Assembly (NCBI GenBank): GCA_025267735.1
Contig: CM046293.1
Span: 9,386,560-9,450,559 of the forward strand
DNA: 64,000 nucleotides
Reading direction: 5' to 3'
From: Mactra quadrangularis
Taxonomy: Eukaryota; Mollusca; Bivalvia; Venerida; Mactridae
A program made the translations under genes and the position numbers. The notes under the pieces were generated by a model. It saw only the letters and a list, made by a program, of their open reading frames with translations. It was not told the DNA's origin and did no database searches. This document shows, piece by piece, positions 44,254-55,619 of this stretch. How positions within the stretch are numbered: position 1 is the stretch's first letter; every line of letters begins with the position of its first letter.

Positions 44254-47153
44254 ACGGTGCTCCCTCTCAGCCAATCAAATTGCTTAAAAAGTGTTTGAAA
44301 AATCTCATACCACACGGTTAAGTGTTTGATATTATCAAACCGTTTTCTCCGTGCTTAAAACTCGAGAAAACAGTGCGTGAAAGTAAGTATGGGGTGGATC
44401 CAGACTTTTCAAGTTAGGTGCACACTAAGAACATAACGCAATGTTATAGTTTGTATTAAAGCGGCTATGAAAATTGAAAAGTTTTTATTCATGGTCTCAT
44501 TTGTCGACTAGCATAAGTCATGGAATAGTACAATCGATTGTAAAAAGTCTAGATCCACCCCATTATCAGTTAAAATACAACCAACTGCTGAGTTTATATG
44601 TAGATTCCCAAGGTGAAATGTTTCAATAAGCTTATCTGTATTAATTTGAAAGCCAACCAAAGTTTTGAGAAATTAACTGTTAATTTATTTTAATTTAAGT
44701 TCTCACAAAAATTAATGTCACTGTACCACAATAGTATGGACTCATGTGCCATGTTTTGAATATTGATGAAGTGGACTGGATTGTTTTATTTTAACGTTAA
44801 CACTACACGTAATGTTATTTTGTACACGTACCGTACTGGTTTGAAATTTGCATACGTATAACTACGTTATTTTGCAGATTATGTGATATATATAAATGTG
44901 AAACTGCATTGGCACCATTTCCTATCTATTAAACCCCTCGTTATATGATTGTTAGAAGTAACTAATTTGTGGAAAGGAACTCGAAATGTAGAATGGGCGA
45001 TTATTTTGGGATAATCCCAACTAAATAAATTAAAGACCTATAGAAATTTTGAAACTGAATTATTACTTCAGTCAATGACAATAAAATAGGATCTAATTTT
45101 ATTTAACTGATAGTTAAATTTAGTATGCCTTCTTACTTTAAATATTTTAGGGGAAATAAATGAGACAGGAAATAAAGCGCCATGATCGTGCGACCACATG
45201 CACGACTCATGCAGATCGGTTCGTCTCCATTCGGAGACAAACACCAAAATCAACAGCGTAAGCCAACTCCTAGCAAAACATTAACAGCTCTGGTAACCAA
45301 GCCTTATTTCCATTCTCTATGAAAAAGGAATGGCATGGTGTTTAGGAACGACCAGAGCCAGTCAAATGCTTCGCTTAAAGGAGGCAAACACTTAGCTATA
45401 TGTATGACATTTAAGTCAAAATAACGACATACACATTGAAACTGTGATGTTTTCTATTACAAGTTAAATACTAACGAATGGGTTGTCTAAGTGAGCAGTT
45501 TAGTATGTCAATCAAATTCAATTGGTCTCTAATCCTGCCTTACTTAAGCTTGCAGATCCTTTGTTTATTATTTAACTAGATTCTTAAATATTATTACAAA
45601 AATATATTGAAGACTTATCAAATTAATCAAAAACAAAATTTATGCAGTCACGCGTTATATATTGTATACTTCTATACCCTGTGTTTAAAATCATAAACAT
45701 GCCCCCGAGGCGTATATTCAATATTATCTAATACGATTTACGTAGGCAATGGAGTTAAATAGGATCTAAGCACTTGCCATTGTTGCCTCCCTTTGTGCCA
45801 ATTTAATGTAGTTTTTAATAATGGACCTGGATAATTGTTTTTTCTTAATCGTCCTGTTTTGATAAATGATACAATCATCTCCAATATAGATATATTTTAC
45901 AAATACACGTACTTAGTAAATAGACTCATTATTACATGATAGATAAAGTCTATAGGTTATTTTACCTAACAAAAGACGAGTCTAATTATCAAACAACAGG
46001 GTAAAATGGATATACAGTAAAGTTCTGCTATTAAGATCAGCAAAATCGATAGTCCTGATAGCGAAACGGTCATATTATAGAGACCCTTTTGTTTACAAAT
46101 TAAGCATTTGGGTCTTAATAATAATTCATCTAGCAAAGTCCTATCTCCATTTTTGAATAAAATGAGATAAACATCCAAAGCGATTTGTATGACCTTGTTA
46201 TATCTTCTAAACAAGTTTCTTGACCCTATCATGTCAAACAGCTCAATCGTACATTATCCTATATCCACACATTTTCTCTGCTCACAACGTAAACATTGCT
46301 CTATGTCCAGGACATAGATCATCGATCAGGCTGTAAATACTGTTATACGATCATAATGAAAGGTTAGTCATTTGTTTAATGGCCTTGTCGACCCTAACAA
46401 TTCTTTAAGTCCGAAAAGCGCGTTCGAACATTGCGGTTTTAAAAACCAAACACCAACTTTTATTTCTGATAATTTTGTAAATGTATAATCTCACATTGTT
46501 CTCATCAATCCTCATATGACGCAAAGGTAGTTCCAAAACGGCGTCTAAATATATGTCCGAGCTTATTCGAAGTGAATGGCCGAGGAGTTCTGAATGTCTG
46601 GCAGTGATCACCTGCTGTAAGTGGCCAGTCAGTCACTGAAAACAAAAGGCTAAATTTTGAACCTATTACAAGGCAGCCACTTGCTGTATGTGGCCAGTTT
46701 TCAGCTACGTCTCAGGAAAATCAATTCAAGGTTTATTATTGTTTTAGATAGAGCTCGTCGTCAGTGCATTGAAATTTTTGCAAAGGCAATCATGAATAAA
46801 TGCAAGATATAATTGATCAGAAAAAAACTTATTACTTTTTGCCAGTTGTGTTACTTAGACTCCAAATATAGAGTAGAGTCGCAACGATTTGATACATCGA
46901 AAATCGATTGCAATGGCACCGATTTCGATTTCGTTTCGGACCCGCGATTTCCGATTCGGTACCGGCCTCTTGACGTGCCTATAAAAGTTATAAGGAAAAA
47001 AGCCAAAAACACAGTCTCTGTCAAGAGTTTTATATATAATGATAAACTAGCAATAAATGATAGTATGAAAGTTTATTTGATTAATTCTTGTTTTGAAAAA
47101 ATTGAAAATTTCTGTAACAATTTAATTTGATCAGTTTTAGTGACTTTTAATAG
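44254..47153. other. Copy 2 segment without a visible match in copy 1
   Basis: 2.9 kb replacing the 7.3 kb of 4,173-11,438. Apart from the small inverted-repeat element at 44,390-44,562, an old doubled 'gtatgtggccagt' motif (46,600-46,700) and a region rich in 'cgatt' at 46,870-46,965 resembling a hAT-type end, nothing was recognised. A 105-codon frame at 46,813-47,130 runs through the latter and is not supported as a gene. Confidence 0.4.
44390..44562. mobile_element. 173-bp MITE
   Basis: 'tggggtggatccagactttt' at the left is mirrored by the right end with a single mismatch in 20. No coding capacity; target duplication not clear. Confidence 0.7.
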
Positions 47154-47355
47154 TAATAGACTAACTTTCTACATGATCAATCCTGAAGAAAATAAAGGTT
47201 AATTGCACTTATAAAAACATGGCTTTTTAGAAAGTGTACAGGTAATTTTGGATAGCAAGGTGTATTACCTTTTCACTGGCTAAAAAGCCAACTTTTCATT
47301 AGTACAACCAACTTTTATTTCAGATGTATTTACGTTTTTGGGACAGCTATAATAG

Positions 47356-47357
<2 letters not shown>

Positions 47358-47402
<45 letters not shown>
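47358..47402. repeat. TAA microsatellite, copy 2
   Basis: Pure TAA run followed by 'gactttattttaagaggc', a sequence that resembles the reversed 3' end of an (ATT)-tailed retroposon. The counterpart is the longer impure run at 11,621. Confidence 0.85.
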
Positions 47403-48044
47403 CTTTATTTTAAGAGGCTAAACATTTGGATAAATCCAATTATCTATGTGGGCCTCTAAAAACTTTAGATTGAAATATTTTATAGAGGGAGTATAATACA
47501 GTATACACATGTAATTGTTACATGCATTAAAATAATTATTTTCTTTTTTAGTTTTGCAAGTACTGGTAAAACAACACACAAATTATGTATTTAAAAACCG
47601 TGAAAGTAATTATGGATGGCATCGTATATACTTCTTTATACAATTATTTGGACAAATTTTCAACTAACTAACACAATGACGTTTTCGTAAAAAGAATTGA
47701 TGCAATGATATGAAACGTAAAATTATGTAACCATGTTGAATTGGAAGGAAAACCCGAAATCTTTCTGATTTCAAAATCAATTTTTTTCTGAATGTTCAAA
47801 CAGAATATTTTCCTGACAACATCTTGTAATTCTGTCAATCTTATAGAAAATTTTAATCTGAATGCATCACAGGAATAACCATTGCAATAAAACTTCTCAC
47901 AAAACTTTTTAGTTGATGTTCAAAATGTAAAATCTTTGTAGAAACACCAATAATGCATTTGATTTAGCTATGTTTAGTAAATGGCGTTCATAGAAACATT
48001 CTCTGGAATTAATGATTAAATGTGCAAGGACATGGTGATTGGTC
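47403..48044. other. Duplicated non-coding stretch
   Basis: Counterpart of 11,754-12,490; no gene signal. Confidence 0.35.
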
Positions 48045-48310
48045 TTTAAAAATATAATAGTTTCTAACCAAGAAATATTTAGTGGTGTTTGACCTAAACA
48101 TTTTAGTGGTGTCTAACCTCAAACGATATTAAGTTGCGTTTGACCTCAAAATATTTAGTGGTATTTGACCTCAAAATATTTGGTGGTATTTGACCTCAAA
48201 ACCATTTAGTGGTGTTAACCTTGAAAAAGATTTGGTGGTGTTTGACCTCAATAATCTCAAATTATATTAAGTGGTATTTGACCTCAAAAATATTTAGTGG
48301 TGTTTTTGGG
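48045..48310. repeat. Degenerate tandem repeat, copy 2
   Basis: About nine units of the same 27-30 bp repeat as 12,494-12,842. The 5' units and about 195 bases of array plus flank are missing relative to copy 1. Confidence 0.85.
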
Positions 48311-48657
48311 TGCAACATTTTATCTTTGAAAGTACTAAAGTAAATCATTTGAAACTTTACACATGTCTACAGGGGACTATTAGGTGTGACAACCGCAGAC
48401 ATGTTTAACTTTAGTAATGAATTTTGTTACATCTATGAAAGTTATCATCCATTTTGGAATTGGATGTTTCTACCCTACGGCACAGGGAACATTAAAATTG
48501 TGAAAGTTTATGTCTAGACAGGAATATTATGTGATAAGAAAATAAGTTTCTGATATTAAAGTCGCTATATGAAGACTTATTTATTAACACCTGACATAAA
48601 AACTCGCAAAAATATAACAAACATTGAAGATTCAATAAACAGTTTAAACTAGTTTAT

Positions 48658-48975
48658 GTCGCTCGGCTAGCTCAGTCCGTAGACCACAAGTCAACTGATC
48701 TACGAATCGTAGGTTCGATTCGCGTTCGGGGCATACTTTCTTGGAGCTTGGTTATGAAATTATTTCTACGGCCATTCTCCCTCCTGCCAATGCTTCTTAA
48801 TTATGTTGGGCAGTTGTCAGTCACTGACGAAAGTATGCGCTTAGTAGTTGGTTAACAATCAAAACCAGGGGTTTAGCCATTCCAACAACAGTGAGTAGGT
48901 TGACTGACCGCCATTATATGACCTATACAATGTGTTGCTACGGCGTTAAACCCAACAAAAGCTGACAAACAAACA
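48658..48975 (+). mobile_element. SINE family B, copy 2 orthologue
   Basis: Intact head ('gctcggctagctcagtccgt', 'agaccac', B box 'ggttcgattcgcg'), full body and tail 'gctacggcgttaaacccaac'. Orthologous to 13,185-13,497 and better preserved. Confidence 0.92.
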
Positions 48976-49312
48976 AAATTATTAAAAAATATTCCAGATT
49001 ATGTTGTCTATACATTTGTTTTATCTGTATTTACTATGTTCGTGTAATCTCGATGATACAATTCACCTATTCAGAATTCCTCGGCGTTTTTCTACACAAG
49101 TATATCTCGGACATTATAAGAGAGAAAGTAGTTCTATCATGGATTCTGCAGTTAATTTAAAGTTCACTGATTGTAGATTATGTTGTCATAAAGTCAGAAC
49201 TACATTAAAACATGACCTTATGACATTCTAATAACAATGTAAATCTGAGTAATAAAGTGTATAAACAAAACTGACAGCAGAACAGAACAGAAAAGAGCAG
49301 AACAAAACAGAA
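48976..49312. other. Duplicated stretch ending in a short tandem repeat
   Basis: Counterpart of 13,498-13,892. The 'cagaacagaac' array (49,264-49,312) is shorter than in copy 1. Confidence 0.5.
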
Positions 49313-50963
49313 TTTTTATTGTATAAACACAGGTTACATTTATATAAAATAACAACATGTGAAATAATTGTTAATATTTTACAGAACAAAATTTATTTTA
49401 GAGTTACAGCAATGTTTCAATGTATATGTAGATAATCCTGGACCATTTACAGTAGAATGATTTTTAATGTTTTTGTATCGTTATTTTTCTTCTCAATACC
49501 GAATATATCTATAGTAAGATTTTAGTCTTTACTCTCTGACATCCGAATATACACTGAACATGTCGTGACTCGAACGAAGTACTTAACTATCTGATTAAAG
49601 TCATTCGTAGAAAAACCCGTATGATATCGAAAGTATATTTTTATGTTTCCCTTTGATTGGGATCATGACATTAAACATACTAAATGGTGAATGATTGATC
49701 TGTCAATCAGCGTACAATGTTGACTACAGTATCTAGCGACGTTGCACCTATCACACTTTATGTACGAATACATGGTTGCGCATCACCACCAGCAAGTATC
49801 GTTTTGCTGCAATTGAAGCGATGACTTATCCATATTATATTCCATGAAATTCGACATATCGCGGTAATAACGTTTCATCTGAGGTTTGTTTTAGCCAACA
49901 TAAAAAACTTGTCCAAATTATGAATTATCCATTCATAAGCAGCCGATAACCAGGGGTAATAGCTGTAAAGTCGGTGAACGTGCGTAGGCATGAAACTTAT
50001 ACTATAAAATGCCATTACATAATATATACTTATATGAAAAAAAATTGTATATGTATTTACAAAAACATCATGGAAATTTAAAAAAATCCATTGTCTTCAA
50101 ACTTTTTATGAGCACTGTATATTATTTGATACAAAGAAATAATGGAACAATATTGAGCGAGGCGAATTTTACATAAAAAGATTATTTATTGCCTTAAATC
50201 TGTGCAAATAAACACGACATGTTGTGTTTTTTCATTAATTTTGTCACATCATAAATTATACTCAATATGTGTGTGGAGATTGCTTTCTGTGATAACGTAT
50301 TATTGGATAACTTGAGAAAAGAGAAAAGCCGGTATTTGATATTTTACTTAACTTGTTGTGGAGTCTACTTAGTTCTCTACAATCATTAGGAAGTACTTGT
50401 GATACGAGACGTTTGTGAACTGTGTTTAGTTCTGCTATGTGTCTGCTTTATGATGGATATTTATAACAGAGTGCTTACCTAATTGTAAATATTTAGTTAA
50501 TGAAATACATAGTTTTAAATGCGTATGAAAGTCTTGAATAGCGAGTTGTAATAAATTTAAACATATTATATATAATTTAATTTGTTCAATTTGTGAAGAT
50601 ATATTATAAAATTCAGTCTATTTATATCTTACTAAACTTGTGAATGGTACTTACGACTTTTATTTTCTTACCATAAAAATAAAATGCATTACCACATTTT
50701 GTAAAAAAAAGAATACATTTATTTGCTTGAATTCTGCAACGACTTATTGAATTCTGTATGTTACTTTTTACGTGGAATTATTTGTGCGTTTGATTAATTT
50801 ATCTTTATTTTATTCACTTATATATGAATAAATGTGTACCATTTGATTTATGGACTGGAATTTTCTTGGTAAAAATAGCGAAAGCTTGACATAGACCTAT
50901 TTGTTAAAAGTGTAGATTCTTACTTGTTTTACTTCGTGTGCAAGAAGTGATTTGAAAACAAAA
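49313..50963 (+). promoter_or_regulatory. Putative 5' flank of the receptor exon, copy 2
   Basis: Counterpart of 13,893-15,443. A copy-specific AT-rich segment of about 170 bases lies at 50,647-50,820, and the segment just upstream of the conserved 'tgtagattcttacttgtttt' is shortened. If both exons are used, these are the most obvious places for expression differences. No core promoter element is clear. Confidence 0.35.
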
Positions 50964-51168
50964 ATGGAAAATGTAACTGACCAAGATACTGACTATGCGG
51001 ATTATTATAGAAATGAAGTATCGCCTGCACTTTTCTATTTTGCAAAATATGCAACAATTTACCTTCAGCCGGTTATTTTTTCTGCTGGACTTTTAGGCAA
51101 TTTTATGTCATTTTGTGTATTCTTGTCCAAATCAATGAGGAAAATATCTTCAAACATGTACTTAGCTG
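50964..51168 (+). CDS. Class A GPCR, first coding exon (N-terminus and TM1), copy 2
   Basis: Same 68-residue product as 15,444-15,648: NVT glycosylation site, acidic tyrosine-rich N-terminus, TM1 with GLLGN, and an intracellular loop ending NMYLA. The splice donor GTGAGT follows at 51,169 (phase 1). The five differences from copy 1 are all at third positions (Ser, Ile, Gly, Gly, Ser codons) and silent. An in-frame TAG lies 51 bases upstream of the ATG. No TM2-TM7 exon is visible in the remaining 12.8 kb of the window. Confidence 0.65.
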
Positions 51169-51980
51169 GTGAGTCACAAGTTTCATAAACTGTCATACAA
51201 AAGTTCCTTCCCATTACAATTAATGAAAGTGCTACATTTTCTTTGTTCAAATTTGAAGAACTATTATAATATTGTTCATTTCATTCATTATTAATGCAAT
51301 GGAATTTCTATTGGTACATTTGCAGCTAAATTTATCTATCAGACACCGAAACTTTTGCCATTGTATCTAAATGATTCAATATCCAGTTTGAGTTATTTTT
51401 GTTATTTTATACTCATAAGACAAATGTACAGATTAGAAAAAAGTAAGAATGAAAATCAATAAACAATAAAATGCTTTTACAACTTTTAAAAAATTCTATA
51501 AAGTTCAACATAAATTGTAATTGTGGGAACAAACTTTTGGAGGGCAGCGTATAATATGAAATGAAATCAAAGTGAAATTGTTTATGTGATTTATTTGTCA
51601 AACAATATGGTATAGCGGTTTGCTGCAATTAAGTATGTTGCCACTCTGTTATGTGTATCATGTCTCTGGTTTACAAACACCAACTTTAGTACTACGGATA
51701 CAGTTTATAACAACACCAGTTTGTATATGACGTTTCATAATAGTCCATGATCGTTATTGTTATCAAACATACTTTATAATTTTCTTAATCCAATATATAA
51801 TAAGAAAAGTGAAGTTCAGATTCACAGCAATGTTCATAACTTATTTGTTCGAGCGGCCCAACGGCGCTTGAACTAACTTAATAATCAAATATCATAAGCT
51901 ACGTGTTTCTGTTCCGAGTCCCAAAAGCTAACTGACTTCATAGTGGAAATATTCATTTAGTAAATTGATCATTATTATGA
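51169..51980 (+). other. Start of receptor intron 1, copy 2
   Basis: Includes the empty SINE site (51,391-51,406) and the repeat F end (51,415-51,552). No acceptor followed by a GPCR-like frame was found. Confidence 0.4.
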
Positions 51981-52172
51981 CGGAAGTGCATTCGGACAAC
52001 CTGACCCGTGGACAACACAGCCCGTGGTCAACCCGTGATCATATATAAAAGAATGTAAATGTTTTTAATTTTACAATAACTACCCGTATAGTATTGTATC
52101 GTAAATAATCACATTGTCTCCTTTCGTATCGATACGTATCGTATTGTGTAATGACCGTACCGTCTCATACAT
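51981..52172 (-). mobile_element. hAT-like element fragment, copy 2
   Basis: Orthologue of 16,752-16,947, with the 'acgtatcgatacgaaagga' block at 52,115-52,135. Confidence 0.65.
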
Positions 52173-54340
52173 ACATTCGTAATGGTACGCTCCTGGAGGC
52201 ATGAGAAAACAAGGAAAATTAATCGTACTCGCGAATACGAGATTTAGTAATGAAGTACGACTTTTATTTTTCAAATTACTCTTTATGTTTAGAATATCTT
52301 TATTTATTTTTACCCAAATATGGTTATTAATTATTGTGACTTTGGATCCAGTTAGTACATGTTTGTCAAAGGCCAACATTTATACTTCAAGCAAAATGAT
52401 GCATAGCGCCGAATATCTTTTTTTAAAGATATTTCTTGTTTCGATGTGTTTTAGATAGACAGAAATATCTCCTCAAGTGAAATACACATGCCATTTAAGA
52501 CACCACGTGTTTTGAGAATTGGCAAACAAAAAGTTTCAAGTTTTTGGTATTGGGGAACCTCTATGTTTTAACTGACATTATGAGTACAAACATATTGTTT
52601 GCGACTGTTTGTTTAGGCATTTAAATGCAGAGAATGTCGGTTAATTTCTCCAATAACGATTGTATGAATGTAAGATGTCTCAAAGAAAACACTTCACCGT
52701 TTGTGTGAACTGTGATTTTAAATTGAAAATGAACATAAAACTTTATAATAGGTACATTATTGTTTTGATCCTACATTTAATGAGTTTTACATTTGGTTAG
52801 GAAACCATGTTCTTACTTGAGTGTTGTTTCAATGATATTAACAACAAAAAAGCCAAATGATTTATAACTATTTTTGCAATCTGGTTAAAACCAGTTAAAA
52901 AATTCCCTGTGAATAACACACCGTCAAATTAGTTCGCAAATCTTGCTCTTAAATAGAAATTTCAAAATCAAGATGCTATTAATAGCTTTTCGTCTAGATG
53001 AAAGCTAAGCAATGATTGGTCGATACAAAGGTCATCTTGACATGCCATTCGAGCGACTATAAGAGATCCTATACGAAAGCGGTCTGTAGGATATCTCTTT
53101 ACGGAGATTGCTACTTTTGTAAGCGTATTTTCTGAATAAAGTTTCGCTTAGTTGGAATTACAACAGTTATATTTTGAAAATAAACTTATTGTTTCGTTGG
53201 CGTCCTGTGTTTCATACCTTGAATGTATTTGGAAAAATAATTCAAGTTTAAATGTATAGTATAGAGTGACAGCATTAACCTGAGTTTGAACTACGTTATT
53301 ATAATGATCACACGCTTCACTTGCATAACATCGTGAGTTTCCGGTTTTTGCCGAAGGCATCTGATAAAGCGCGATTTCCAACGAAGACAAAAATAGAGAG
53401 TAAATACCGAGTATAATATATTCTTGCCATAAAGTTTACGACACAACTTATAAATCTTGGACATCAAAAGAAAATTGTAGTATAGTGGTTACATTATAAT
53501 AGAGGTGAAAAATTCAAGTATTACATGTTTCATGACTTTTTTTTGTGTTTGGTAGCAAGTGAAATGAATTGAGGCCCATGCATAGTTATTGATTGATATT
53601 TCTAGTACTCCATTTATGAATATCTCTGGCAAAATTGATTAAGTAAATTGGTTTTGCGGCGCCTGGTTTCAAACTGTTTGTATTCAGACAATATTTCCAT
53701 CATTTTTTAAAACAATGGATAAACGATTAGTTAAGCAGAGAACATTTAATTGAGCAGACGACAGTTTCCTTGTAACTGCTTAACGATTAGACATATGTAA
53801 TACATAATAATGGAATTGTTTTTCTTTCCACAATTTTATCTACATTTGTAAATAGATTTCAACACAAAACCACAGAAGTATTGTCACCAAGTGCCTTAGT
53901 GTACCAAATCCTCTTTATCGTCCATATATGGGCCACATATGGCTTTTCAAAGAGAATGAGAGCTTATTACTGTCACTCGGGTGTCGGTATCCGATGTCTC
54001 ACCGTTTGCGTCAGCAGACTTTGATCATTTCAGTTGTATCAAGAATTTGAGGGATTTTTGTTGGGAGGAAGCCAGCTTGGCCACTTACAGGGACCGCTGA
54101 TAGCAGGTGGATATTATTGCAGGTTATACTATACATGCATACACAATACACAAAAGTTAGTTGACAATACATTGTTCTCTATTGCATTAGATTAAGAAAT
54201 CAAATCAATACATGTATATATGACTAGATCTGTAACATTCGTGATTCAGAGAGTGTTATGTTTGACTGAAGTAACTATGATTGTTGCTTGATTCACTAAA
54301 TATTTTAAATATGACACCTTCTCATATTACTGATATTAAT
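52173..54340. other. Duplicated non-coding stretch including the old repeat unit
   Basis: Counterpart of 16,948-19,101. Frames at 52,080-52,379 (-), 52,201-52,458 (+) and 53,148-53,390 (-) are open here, but are either broken in copy 1 or differ mainly by amino-acid changes, so none is called as a gene. Confidence 0.4.
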
Positions 54341-54341
54341 T

Positions 54342-54620
54342 TCTTTATTTAAAGATGAACGCTTCTAAAGCACAAGACTTATCTACCAGGAGGTAACATT
54401 ACATAATTTTTGTTGTTTTTAACGTCGTAATTAACACATATTGTCATATAGACGACGGCCAGCTTTTTCTTCTATAAGTTTCTTGGACACTTTTCTATCA
54501 CCAGTACTAACTTACCCTATCACGAGGCCGACAACTCATGTATAGGGTATGACCTACCGTGACCGGCCTGGAAACTGCGATATCCGGATTCATGCTAACC
54601 ACTACGCCACGGCCGCGGCA
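54342..54620 (-). mobile_element. SINE family D, with intact tRNA-like head
   Basis: Minus strand: 'ccgcggccgtggcgtagtgg', 'ttagcatgaatccgg', 'gtttccaggccggtcac', then 'tcataccctatac', 'agttagtactggtgatag', and tail 'ggccgtcgtctatatgac..gtgttaattacgacgttaa'. The orthologue at 19,102-19,341 has lost most of the head. Confidence 0.8.
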
Positions 54621-54808
54621 ACACAACATAACGATTACAATTTTACATTATGTATAATCAATGTAAACAACATATATCTGTTTATTAAAAAAAGGAAAAT
54701 TTAAAAAATTGACAAGCAGCAATCTGGGTTATTATATTAAGAAAGATATATGGAGAGATGATAACAGCTACTTACAATACTAATATGGCGTATGTTTAAA
54801 ATGTTATT

Positions 54809-55138
54809 ATGTTTGAAAAAACTACTTTAAGCAAAGAGCGGAAGTTATTAAGAGACGATGCATCTTTATATGGAGTGGTGAAATATTCCAAAACTTCTCT
54901 GAAGTTCAACAACAACAACAAGACAAATGATATCAAAGAAGATGTTAGAATCAAAGAGATGAATCAGATACAAATATTACTTTATGTTATAAAGCATGCA
55001 CTTAGTCAATTAAGTTGTACAGAAGAATTAAACAGTTCCCACAAAGTATACGATTACTATGTAAATACTGTAAGAACTAAGTCGATTCAATCTAAAAGAA
55101 GCCATAAACTCAACCGTCAATCAGCTTTAAAGAGCTAA
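54809..55138 (+). CDS. 109-codon open frame, function unknown, doubtful
   Basis: Lys/Asn/Ser-rich conceptual product with an NNNNKTN run at about residues 34-40 and a basic C-terminus (KRSHKLNRQS). Its copy 1 counterpart is interrupted. No motif, signal peptide or membrane segment was seen. It follows a SINE D and may be part of an unrecognised repeat. Confidence 0.2.
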   Translation: MFEKTTLSKERKLLRDDASLYGVVKYSKTSLKFNNNNKTNDIKEDVRIKEMNQIQILLYVIKHALSQLSCTEELNSSHKVYDYYVNTVRTKSIQSKRSHKLNRQSALKS

Positions 55139-55619
55139 GTGGATCATGCCTTGATGAAGTTTACACAAGTGTTGTTATCATTTTAAGTAAGTCAACATAG
55201 AAAAAAGGAAGAAGAAATGATATTGACATAAGACATTTCATGAACAGAAATTTTCTATCATTTTATTACATGATACTTCTAATGATAAAGTACAGGGCTT
55301 TTAGACAGTTTACTATTGGTCATTCAAGCATGCACTATATACGACTCTAGCTTGCAGATAAAATTGCGTTAGTTGGCACAACCCATTATGCAAATTGCAT
55401 TTATAGTCCATTGATTATGCAATATAATTGTGATAGAAAGTGTTGGAATCAGGGTAATTCAAAACTGGTAAAAAGAAAATACAATCATACATTGTGTTTT
55501 ATATTGAAAATTATAAAAAAGATTATCTTTTTTCAAATTTCCGAAAGATTGACTGTCTAGTTCTCTTGTAAGTAAATCGTGACATGTCCACATGACACAT
55601 AAGCTGTATTTTTTCAAAC
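55139..55619. other. Duplicated stretch shortened relative to copy 1
   Basis: Counterpart of 19,877-20,740 with about 400 bases missing near 55,480. Confidence 0.4.

Noticed and set aside
46813..47130. 105-codon frame as a gene
   Set aside because: It crosses a 'cgatt'-rich hAT-end-like segment, has no recognisable domain, and has no support from copy 1.
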